In this document: piece by piece, positions 5,756-11,606 of the stretch
Layout of the letters: each line of letters opens with the position of its first letter
Position numbering within the stretch: the stretch's first letter is position 1
Origin: Acidobacteriota bacterium
GTDB taxonomy: Bacteria; Acidobacteriota; Terriglobia; Terriglobales; Acidobacteriaceae
Length of the DNA stretch: 11,606 nucleotides
Direction: 5' to 3'
Assembly: GCA_019510535.1 (NCBI GenBank)
Contig: JAEKKE010000332.1
Coordinates: forward strand, 1-11,606
Made by a program: the position numbers and the translations under genes
The notes under the pieces: generated by a model
Database searches by the model: none
What the model was told of the DNA's origin: nothing
What the model saw: only the letters and a program-made list of their open reading frames with translations

Positions 5756-6622
5756 ATGCGTCGTGTTCTGCCCCTCTCTCTTTTTGCTCTTCCTCTTACG
5801 GTCCTGGCCCAAGGGCCTGGAGGACCGGGCGGCCCTGGAGGCCCCGGCGGACCTCCGCCGCGCATTGTGTTGCAAGCGCTGGATACCGACCATGATGGCC
5901 AGCTCTCGCTCGCGGAGATTGCAGCAGCTTCAGCCGGTCTGCTCTCGCTGGATGTAAATCATGACGATCAATTGACCTCGCTGGAGTATCTGCCGAACCA
6001 GGCCGATCCCAAAGCGAACAATGCCGACGAGATGGCGCAGCGCCTGATGGCCTTCGATAAGAACGGTGACGGCGTGCTGACGAGGAACGAAGTTCCGGAT
6101 CGCATGGCCGGCATCTTCGCCCGTGCAGACAAAAACAGCGATGGCAAAATCACCGCCGACGAGATGAAATCCACGGCCGCGAAGACAGCCGGACCGAACG
6201 GCCGCGTCGAACGGGGAGCGAATATCACCCGTATGGACCCGATCCTTTCGGCGCTCGATGCCGACCATGACGGCGTGATCTCCGCAGCAGAGATCGCTGC
6301 CGCTCCGGCCGTGCTGAAGGCCTTAGACAAGGATGGCGACGGAACTCTCTCCGCAGCCGAGATTCGTATGCGCCAGCAGACGCCCGCCGACCGCGCAGCA
6401 CACTTCTTTGAGGAATGGGATACGAACAAGGACGGCAAAGTCACCATCGAAGAGGCCCCGGAACGCATGGGACCGCAGTTTAGCCAGATCGACACGAACC
6501 ATGACGGTGGTATCGATCTGCAGGAAGCAACCACCTACTTCGCCAATATTCCGCAGCAACAGCGCGGACCCCGGCCGGAAGGCGCATTCGAGGGACAACG
6601 ACCTGATGCCCCTCGCAACTAA
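5756..6622 (+). CDS. Exported EF-hand calcium-binding protein with eight loops
   Basis: The protein has 288 aa. A signal peptide (residues 1-19, ending VLAQ) precedes a GPGG repeat linker (20-35), then eight 12-residue EF-hand loops beginning at D43, D66, D101, D125, D168, D191, D222 and D246. Seven have the full D-x-[DN]-x-D-G pattern and terminal Glu. Loop 2 (DVNHDDQLTSLE) has Asp instead of Gly at position 6 and may be weaker. The loops fall in pairs (1-2, 3-4, 5-6, 7-8), as expected of EF-hand lobes. The C-terminus is Pro/Arg/Gly-rich. No enzyme domain is seen, so it is a periplasmic or secreted calcium-binding or calcium-stabilised scaffold. It opens the operon with the apbE-like and PepSY genes; a partnership with them is inference. 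AAGGCGG lies 8 bases before the ATG. Confidence 0.9.
   Translation: MRRVLPLSLFALPLTVLAQGPGGPGGPGGPGGPPPRIVLQALDTDHDGQLSLAEIAAASAGLLSLDVNHDDQLTSLEYLPNQADPKANNADEMAQRLMAFDKNGDGVLTRNEVPDRMAGIFARADKNSDGKITADEMKSTAAKTAGPNGRVERGANITRMDPILSALDADHDGVISAAEIAAAPAVLKALDKDGDGTLSAAEIRMRQQTPADRAAHFFEEWDTNKDGKVTIEEAPERMGPQFSQIDTNHDGGIDLQEATTYFANIPQQQRGPRPEGAFEGQRPDAPRN
5813..5860 (+). repeat. Short in-frame repeat encoding a GPG-G linker
   Basis: Four degenerate 9-base units encode repeated Gly-Pro-Gly, ending in Pro-Pro-Pro, directly after the signal peptide of the EF-hand protein. It is likely a flexible spacer, and the repetitive DNA may vary in unit number between strains. Confidence 0.7.
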
Positions 6623-6682
6623 CTACACCGCCAACCGCGTACGGAAGTCCAACTGGTTCGTATAACGAAGAAAGAGGTCTGC

Positions 6683-8161
6683 ATGTCCTTTCGCAAGAAC
6701 ACGGCGCTATTGCTCTGCCTTACCGCTTCTGCCCTGGCACAGAAGCCGGCTACCCACGTCTTTCACTACGACAACATCCTCGGCACATCGATGGAGCTGA
6801 AGCTGCACTCGGCCTCTGCCGCCGAGACCAACCGCGCAGAAAAAGCCGTACTGAGTGAGATCGAGCGTGAGAACAAAATTCTCTCTGCCTGGCAGTCGAA
6901 CTCAGAATTCTCACGCTGGATGAAGACCCACAACACTCCGGTAAAGGTCTCTTCAGAGCTGCTCGAAGTGCTTGCTCTCTTCGATGAATACCGCCAGCAG
7001 ACCGGCGGAGCTCTTGACCCCAGCGCAGAGACCGCCACACGCATCTGGAAGCTGGCCGCCGTGGAGAATCGCGTCCCGACGCAGGCGGAACTCAGCAAAG
7101 CAGTCGAGACGATGCAGCAGCCGCACTGGATCCTGGATAAAGTCCACGGCACCGCAACCCATCTGGACGACGCTCCGGTCGCGCTGAACTCGTTCGCGAA
7201 GAGCTACATCGCCGGCCATGCGGCCGATAAGGCTCTGTCTGCGGGCGCTAGCGGCGTCCTGCTCAATATCGGCGGCGATATCGTCGTTCGTGGCGACCTG
7301 ACAGAACGTGTCGCCATTACCGATCCAAAGGCCGCGGCCGACAACGACGAACCCATCGACATGGTCCGCGTAGCCAACCGCACCATTGCCACCTCCGGTG
7401 ACTATCGCCGTGGCTTCGACATCGGCGGACAGCACTACTCGCACCTGATCGATCCGCGCACCGGCGAGACGGCAGAGAACGTCATCTCGTCGACCGTCAT
7501 CGCGAAGGATCCGGCAATGGCCGGCGCTCTGGCAACAGCATTCAGCGTGATGCAGCCCGAAGAGTCGAAGAAGCTCGCCGCGAGGCTCTCTGGCGTCGAT
7601 TACATGCTGGTGCTGCGCGACGGCTCAACGATCGCATCTGCCGGTTGGCAGAACCGAGAGGTTCCTCGTCTTGTCACCGCAGGGTTTGCACCCGCGACAA
7701 AGACCGCCGGTCTGGATGTAATGATCAACTTCGAGATTGCGCGCATCGACAGCCCACGATACCGTCGTCCTTATGTCGCGGTATGGGTGGAAGACCAGGA
7801 TCACTTCCCTGTCCGCACCCTGGCTCTCTGGTTCGCCAAGCCGCGCTGGCTGCATGAGCTGAAGCAGTGGTACCGCGATGACCAGATGCGCAATATGGCC
7901 GAGGGTACAGACCTGACCGCCACGCTAAGCTCCGCCACCCGCGTCCCCGGAGCCTATACGCTGCGCTGGGATGGAAAAGACAACAGTGGCAAGCAGGTGA
8001 AGCCGGGTAAATACACGGTCCTGATCGAAGCAGCTCGCGAGCACGGTGGCTACGATCTGCTTCGGCAGGAGATCAACCTCGACGAGAAGACCCCGGCCAA
8101 GTTCTCACTTAAGGGCAAGGCAGAGGTTGGCACGGCAACGGTTGACTACGGAAAGCACTAG
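6683..8161 (+). CDS. ApbE-like FAD:protein FMN transferase fused to a DUF2271-like domain
   Basis: The protein has 492 aa. A signal peptide (1-19, ALAQ) precedes the ApbE fold (about 25-325): LNSFAKSYIAGHAAD (168-182), LLNIGGDIVVRG (193-204), and SGDYRRGFDIGG followed by YSHLIDPRTG (238-261). ApbE enzymes move FMN from FAD onto a Ser/Thr of extracytoplasmic redox proteins, using Mg2+. In the usual ADALATA metal motif the Asp is replaced by Gly281 (AMAGALATA), while T285 remains. Residues 340-492 match the DUF2271 family: RRPYVAVWVEDQDHFPVRTL (361-380), the segment LTATLSSATRVPG (411-423) and a C-terminal YTLRWDGKDNSG, IEAAREHGGYDL. LSSAT resembles the flavin-acceptor S/T-G-A-T pattern. AAAGAGG is five bases before the ATG. 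It lies 60 bp after the EF-hand gene and 3 bp before the PepSY gene. Confidence 0.88.
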   Translation: MSFRKNTALLLCLTASALAQKPATHVFHYDNILGTSMELKLHSASAAETNRAEKAVLSEIERENKILSAWQSNSEFSRWMKTHNTPVKVSSELLEVLALFDEYRQQTGGALDPSAETATRIWKLAAVENRVPTQAELSKAVETMQQPHWILDKVHGTATHLDDAPVALNSFAKSYIAGHAADKALSAGASGVLLNIGGDIVVRGDLTERVAITDPKAAADNDEPIDMVRVANRTIATSGDYRRGFDIGGQHYSHLIDPRTGETAENVISSTVIAKDPAMAGALATAFSVMQPEESKKLAARLSGVDYMLVLRDGSTIASAGWQNREVPRLVTAGFAPATKTAGLDVMINFEIARIDSPRYRRPYVAVWVEDQDHFPVRTLALWFAKPRWLHELKQWYRDDQMRNMAEGTDLTATLSSATRVPGAYTLRWDGKDNSGKQVKPGKYTVLIEAAREHGGYDLLRQEINLDEKTPAKFSLKGKAEVGTATVDYGKH

Positions 8162-8164
8162 CTT

Positions 8165-8803
8165 ATGGCAACGATGGTCACACCACCCAAGCGGCCAATC
8201 ACGATGGCAGTGCGCTTACGAAGGCGCACTGCCATCATCTCGCGCTGGTTGCATATCTATCTCTCGATGGTCTCGTTCGCCATCGTTCTCTTCTTCTCGA
8301 TCACCGGCATCACACTGAACCATGCTGAGGCGCTGGGAGGAAAAGAGAAGACCACGGTCGTCAAAGGTGAGCTTCCGCATGAATGGCTGCGTCCTGCGAA
8401 TGAGGCCGAGCCCGACAAGCTGAGGATTGCCGAAGAGCTGCGCTCACGCCATAAGCTGCATGGAGCCGTCTCCGACTTTCGCGTTGATGACAACCAGCTC
8501 GAGGTCTCCTTCAAGGGACCGGGGTACGCGGCGGATATCTTCATCGATCGCGATACCAACAAGTACGACCTGACGGAGACCCGTAACGGGTTCATTGCCG
8601 TCATCAACGACCTGCACAAGGGGCGTGACACAGGCGCATCCTGGTCGATGTTCATCGACATCTGCGCCGCGCTGCTGACGCTGGTCTCACTGACCGGTCT
8701 GGTGCTTCTGTTCTTCGTTTACAAGCGCAGGGTCTCCGGCATGATTGTCGCCGCCGCCGGAGCTTTGATTGCCTATCTGGTCTACCTGCGCTTCGTCCCC
8801 TGA
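8165..8803 (+). CDS. PepSY-like membrane protein
   Basis: The protein has 212 aa with three predicted membrane helices (about 30-51, 161-185 and 191-209). A periplasmic domain between helices 1 and 2 contains a PepSY-like unit (LRIAEELRSRHKLHGAVSDF, then a beta stretch to about 138). Histidines at membrane edges (H30 in RWLH, H53 in LNH, H151 in DLHKGR) are candidate heme or quinone-side ligands, as proposed for PepSY_TM redox proteins. It begins 3 bp after the apbE stop, so it is co-translated with it, and likely acts as the membrane partner passing electrons to the flavin domain; that role is inference. A 13-bp hairpin lies over codons 14-24, and a second in-frame ATG (codon 14) lies inside it without a ribosome site. 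The last 117 bp overlap the convergent gene. Confidence 0.8.
   Translation: MATMVTPPKRPITMAVRLRRRTAIISRWLHIYLSMVSFAIVLFFSITGITLNHAEALGGKEKTTVVKGELPHEWLRPANEAEPDKLRIAEELRSRHKLHGAVSDFRVDDNQLEVSFKGPGYAADIFIDRDTNKYDLTETRNGFIAVINDLHKGRDTGASWSMFIDICAALLTLVSLTGLVLLFFVYKRRVSGMIVAAAGALIAYLVYLRFVP
8203..8236. repeat. 13-bp perfect inverted repeat inside the PepSY gene
   Basis: GATGGCAGTGCGC at 8203-8215 pairs exactly with GCGCACTGCCATC at 8224-8236 around 8 bases. With one bulged G, CTT/AAG pairs extend the stem to 15 bp around an ACG loop. It starts 38 bp after the start codon. There is no T tract, so it is not a terminator; it could modulate translation or RNA stability in the operon. Confidence 0.8.
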
Positions 8804-9871
8804 CGGCTCAGGTATCGCCGCCTGCGCCGTATAGACACTGGTTACGATAAAGCCCTCCGTCAGCTGTTCACCGCGAAGGAGTGCGCGTACCCAGGCAAGA
8901 AAACTTCTCCGCCTTGAAGCAAGTTCCGTTGCCCAGCGCACCTCTTCCTCACTCGCCTCGCTGACCAGCACTGAGCCCAGAACAACATCTTCATGCTGAT
9001 CACCGCCAAGGCGTTTCACCACTCCGGTCGCCCACGCAGCCGCCTCCTGATCGCGGGGCTCATAGTAGCCGCGATGGATTCCCTCAGCGATACAGCGAGC
9101 AAAAGTCTGTTCCGCTGCATCGAACCCATTGTTGAGCGTCTGCAGGTCGATAAGCTTGTCCCCTTGAAAAGCACGCTCGGGAGTCTTCACCAAATCTGAG
9201 GCCATGGTGTAGTCAGTGCGCATGCACTGCCCAATGGTGGGCAGATAGAAGTCCAGCCGCAGGATCCAGCGAAGCAGACGCAACGGCTCAGCCTCAAGCG
9301 CTACGCAGTGAATCATCGTACGATCCCAATGGCCGTCCGCCATCAACACCGCCTCTCTGTCTTCTGGAGGCATGCGATCCCACAGATCGTGCTTCCGCAG
9401 CAGGTCGATGTGGAGACGGCGGGAGAGCACTTCCATCCCCTCCGGGATGGTCCTCTCCTTAAGGAAACCCTCGCTTCCGGCGCGATCGACCATGACGGCA
9501 AGCAACAGCATCTGCTCCGCAAAGTGCTTACGAATACCCTGTATCTCTCCGGCCGAAAGCAACGGCTTTTCTTCCTGCAGGGGTGCGATGCTCAGCGGCG
9601 TGCCGTCCTGCGTGTTACGACGATTCAGCCACCAGATCACAGGAAGGAGAAAAGGCACGATCAGAATGGCACCCATGCCTACAAGCCAGGCCGTATAGAG
9701 GACACACCCCACCGGCACGATGAGCAGCACCAGAAACTGCCGCAACCGTTTGCGCGCACGACGATCCTTACGGGCACGCTTCAGGTCGGCATAGGCCTGC
9801 ACCCAACTGTGTTTGCCCAGAACGACCTGCCAGTAGCTCCGTTTAAAGAGCAGGGCGAAGAGCGAGTACAT
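8687..9871 (-). CDS. Membrane protein of unknown function
   Basis: The protein has 394 aa. A basic segment (residues 30-44, KRARKDRRARKRLR) precedes two closely spaced membrane helices (about 46-64 and 66-83), then a soluble, mostly helical domain of about 270 residues. The part from about 120 to 220 (ending ALEAEPLRLLRWILRLDFYLP) faintly resembles DUF4272-type domains (a helix, then E-A-L-x-x-L-x-W); I am not sure of that. The ATG at 9871 lies in copy 1 of a 91-bp tandem duplication shared with the end of the FG-GAP gene. Before duplication the two genes would have been 4 bp apart (TAGAGCGATG), so they were an operon pair. The last 38 codons overlap the convergent PepSY gene antiparallel and have a Gly/Asn/Gln-rich composition unlike the rest, so the native C-terminus may have been shorter. 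No function can be assigned. Confidence 0.75.
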   Translation of the reverse strand: MYSLFALLFKRSYWQVVLGKHSWVQAYADLKRARKDRRARKRLRQFLVLLIVPVGCVLYTAWLVGMGAILIVPFLLPVIWWLNRRNTQDGTPLSIAPLQEEKPLLSAGEIQGIRKHFAEQMLLLAVMVDRAGSEGFLKERTIPEGMEVLSRRLHIDLLRKHDLWDRMPPEDREAVLMADGHWDRTMIHCVALEAEPLRLLRWILRLDFYLPTIGQCMRTDYTMASDLVKTPERAFQGDKLIDLQTLNNGFDAAEQTFARCIAEGIHRGYYEPRDQEAAAWATGVVKRLGGDQHEDVVLGSVLVSEASEEEVRWATELASRRRSFLAWVRALLRGEQLTEGFIVTSVYTAQAAIPEPSGDEAQVDQIGNQSSGGGDNHAGDPALVNEEQKHQTGQ

Positions 9872-10018
9872 CGCTCTATGGTAGCGGCTGTTTTGATGAC
9901 TTTGTCAGGTTCTCCGCCAGGAAAAGACTCCGTTTAAAGAGCAGGGCGAAGAGCGAGTACATCGCTCTATGGTAGCGGCTGTTTTGATGACTTTGTCAGG
10001 TTCTCCGCCAGGAAAAGA
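9837..10018. repeat. 91-bp exact tandem duplication across a gene junction
   Basis: Copy 1 is 9837-9927 and copy 2 is 9928-10018, identical over all 91 bases; one further base (10019) also matches. Each copy contains the last codons and stop of the FG-GAP gene and the first 11 codons of the membrane-protein gene. Because the unit spans the junction, both complete genes survive. The flanks diverge at once (G at 9836 against A at 9927; T at 9929 against C at 10020). Confidence 0.97.
9876..9962 (-). other. Hybrid 28-codon reading frame created by the duplication
   Basis: The ATG in copy 2 (9962) starts with the membrane-protein N-terminus (MYSLFALLFKR) and runs in frame across the copy boundary into the C-terminus of the FG-GAP protein (SLFLAENLTKSSKQPLP), ending at the copy-1 TAG (9876-9878). 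It may be translated, since it uses the same start context as the real gene, but there is no sign that it has a function. Confidence 0.35.
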
Positions 10019-11205
10019 CCGGACTTTCCAGCGCTGATGATGTCCAGATCACCGTCGCCATCAATATCGACAACCGCTGTCTGCACGCCAGCTCCCATGC
10101 GTCCGCCGTAGTCGACGATGTGACGAATCCACTCCACCCCGCCGTTCCGTACGTTCGCCTGCATCCCAGGCAGCTTACGCCATTCGTACCAGTAGATGCC
10201 GACAGGATCGCGCTCGCCCGGATCGCTGCCGTTGTGCGCGAAGTAGCGCTTTCCTGCGACGAAATCAATCTGACCATCACCGTTCAGGTCCACGGGAACA
10301 ACCTCGTGTACCTGCGACCAGGAAGCATCAATGATGTGCTGCGTCCATGTTCCATCCGCATTCTGTTCGTACCAGGCAAAGCCATAGTCGTGGGCCATAC
10401 CGGCAACGATGTCCCTACGGCCGTCGCCGTTGATATCGATCAGGTGAAGCTGACTCATGGAGATTCGTCCGTTGTTGACTGGAACCACGGAGGCATCCTG
10501 TCGTGTGCCCGCGGGCAGGATTGGCTTCGCACCCCAATCATTGGCATGGAAGGTCCACTCCGCGGAGCCATTGATGTCTGCGGGCGCTTCCAGCCATCCA
10601 CGCGGCGTGAGGATATCGGTGCGGCCATCGCCGTTCAGATCGCCTGCTCCGATGCCGTGACCATAGCTCTGGTGAGAGACCGTGTGCTTCATCCACTTGT
10701 GGTCTTTGAGCTCAAACCATGCGGCCGGAACGTTCTCTCTGTCGAATTCGGGCAAAAGCTCCTCAGCCTTGCCGTCGTTGTTCAGATCGACCAGGAAGGC
10801 AAACTCTGTGGGACCGCTGTTATCGATCTCCGTCACCTTCCACGCACTGTCCACTTTGCCCGGGTTCTTCAGCCAGACGATGTTATGCGCGAAGTAGCTG
10901 CACTGGATCACGTCGGGCCAACCATCGCCATCCACATCCATGATCTGGTCGCTGAAGTTGTCGATGTAGCCACTGGAGTAGTCGATCTGGCGCAGCGGAT
11001 GCTTTACCCAGCGCGGCCCCTCGTACCAGCTCTCGCCGGCGACGATGTCGAGCTTGCCGTCCTTGTTCAGGTCCGCGACACCAACGGTCTCGCCGTACCC
11101 TGGATCGAGCATCGTTGTACGAAAGGCAATATCAGCAGGTCGGCTGGCAGCATGAGCTACGGCCACCATGGCCGCCATGCCAAGGACATACAACAGCTTT
11201 TTCAT
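9967..11205 (-). CDS. Exported FG-GAP/VCBS repeat protein
   Basis: The protein has 412 aa. A signal peptide (residues 1-19, MKKLLYVLGM... ending AHA) precedes a beta-propeller-type repeat array. Seven calcium loops of the pattern D-x-[ND]-x-D-G-x-x-[DE] begin at D45, D90, D140, D189, D257, D306 and D380, each followed by a hydrophobic strand (for example DLNGDGRTDILT and DIDGDGDLDIISAG). Seven repeats match a seven-bladed integrin-alpha-like propeller. Such proteins are extracytoplasmic, and in bacteria rich in glycoside hydrolases they often accompany polysaccharide degradation, but no catalytic site is visible. The upstream gene is a GH92 end 45 bp away on the same strand, so co-expression is likely. 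GGGAG lies 11 bases before the ATG, a somewhat long spacing. The 3' end lies in the tandem duplication. Confidence 0.88.
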   Translation of the reverse strand: MKKLLYVLGMAAMVAVAHAASRPADIAFRTTMLDPGYGETVGVADLNKDGKLDIVAGESWYEGPRWVKHPLRQIDYSSGYIDNFSDQIMDVDGDGWPDVIQCSYFAHNIVWLKNPGKVDSAWKVTEIDNSGPTEFAFLVDLNNDGKAEELLPEFDRENVPAAWFELKDHKWMKHTVSHQSYGHGIGAGDLNGDGRTDILTPRGWLEAPADINGSAEWTFHANDWGAKPILPAGTRQDASVVPVNNGRISMSQLHLIDINGDGRRDIVAGMAHDYGFAWYEQNADGTWTQHIIDASWSQVHEVVPVDLNGDGQIDFVAGKRYFAHNGSDPGERDPVGIYWYEWRKLPGMQANVRNGGVEWIRHIVDYGGRMGAGVQTAVVDIDGDGDLDIISAGKSGLFLAENLTKSSKQPLP

Positions 11206-11250
11206 CGCGATGGAATCTCCCTGAGTTTCAGCGGAGGAATTATTCCATTC

Positions 11251-11606
11251 CTAGTGCAGGCCCGTCGACATCGAGTAAGGACGAGCCGTCGCTGCGCGGC
11301 CGAACTCCTTGTTGGGTGTGTTCTGCATGGTGAAGCGAAGCTCGCCGCCGGCAAGCAGCTCGTCATGACGCAGGAAGACCCGAGTCAGAGGCTGGCGATT
11401 CAACGAAACGCCGCCGACGTAGTCACCGCTTCCCTCCTTCACAATGCGCAGCGTCTTCCCGTTCGGTAGGTGCAGCGTAGTTTCATCAACAAACGGGCGG
11501 CCCAGGACATACTCATTGCTTCCCGGAGCCACCGGATAAAAGCCCATCGATGTAAACAGGAGCCACGCCGACATCTGCCCAAGATCGTCGTTGCCGACAA
11601 GGCCAT
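11251..11606 (-). CDS. Glycoside hydrolase family 92 (alpha-mannosidase), C-terminal fragment
   Basis: This is the last 118 codons of a gene entering from the right edge; the 5' part is outside the window. The fragment begins with GLVGNDDLGQMSAWLLFTSM and continues GFYPVAPGSNEYVLGRP, which is the C-terminal catalytic-domain signature of GH92 exo-alpha-mannosidases (the GNDDxGQMSAW motif carries acidic residues used in calcium-dependent inverting hydrolysis). It continues with the usual beta-rich tail (HLPNGKTLRIV, LNRQPLTRVFLRHDELLAGGELRFTM). The stop is the TAG at 11253-11251. It is followed after 45 bp by the FG-GAP gene on the same strand. GH92 enzymes are usually periplasmic, but its signal peptide cannot be checked here. 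Confidence 0.92.
   Translation of the reverse strand, partial: GLVGNDDLGQMSAWLLFTSMGFYPVAPGSNEYVLGRPFVDETTLHLPNGKTLRIVKEGSGDYVGGVSLNRQPLTRVFLRHDELLAGGELRFTMQNTPNKEFGRAATARPYSMSTGLH

Noticed and set aside
8609..8644. KGRDTGAS in the PepSY protein as a flavin-attachment motif
   Set aside because: The expected acidic residue four positions before the Thr is Lys, and LHKGR-x-TG looks like an ordinary conserved membrane-edge motif of PepSY-TM proteins.
10120..11469. A 449-codon open frame on the plus strand opposite the FG-GAP gene and part of GH92
   Set aside because: The minus-strand frames contain calcium loops and GH92 motifs. The plus-strand product is a valine/aspartate-rich shadow of the repeated loops with no signal or domain.
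1..11606. tRNA, rRNA, CRISPR arrays, insertion sequences, integrases
   Set aside because: I looked for cloverleaf-like segments, regularly spaced direct repeats and transposase motifs and saw none. The only direct repeat is the two-copy 91-bp duplication, which has no spacers.

Overview
The window looks like chromosomal DNA of an acidobacterium (class Terriglobia; Terriglobus/Granulicella/Edaphobacter-like). The basis is moderately high GC, the mix of families (a glycoside hydrolase family 92 end, FG-GAP/VCBS protein, LolA-like carrier, type IV pilin, M16 peptidase), a structured intergenic repeat of a kind I associate with this group, and didermic features (LolA, many signal peptides). The taxonomic call is inference; no rRNA or tRNA is present.

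Left part (1-3600): the 3' end of a DeoR-family regulator, a gene-free 181-bp stretch folding into three hairpins, rlmN on the minus strand, then a divergent pair on the plus strand: an M16 zinc peptidase and a type IV pilin-like protein. A strong bidirectional terminator at 3561-3586 closes this block.

Middle-left (3600-5657): a compact minus-strand operon of an ArsR-family repressor and two tandem, diverged AHSA1/SRPBCC proteins, with almost no spacing between genes. A perfect 9-4-9 AT-rich palindrome (4969-4990) sits between and over the -35 and -10 of the arsR promoter and faces a divergent lolA-like gene, so it is the likely autoregulatory operator and may also affect lolA.

Centre (5658-8803): a plus-strand operon of three exported or membrane proteins: an eight-loop EF-hand protein, an ApbE-like FAD:protein FMN transferase fused to a DUF2271-like domain, and a small PepSY-like membrane protein. 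It is preceded by a good sigma70 promoter whose -10 is buried in an array of GTCCTA-type half-sites. I read it as an extracytoplasmic flavin/redox module, possibly one in which the transferase carries its own flavin-acceptor domain. This is the most interesting system in the window.

Right part (8687-11606): a minus-strand run of GH92 (3' end only), an FG-GAP/VCBS exported protein with seven calcium-loop repeats, and a conserved-looking membrane protein of unknown function. An exact 91-bp tandem duplication (9837-10018) lies across the junction of the last two genes. It keeps both genes intact, separates them by 95 bp instead of 4 bp and creates a 28-codon hybrid reading frame. The last gene overlaps the PepSY gene tail to tail by 117 bp.
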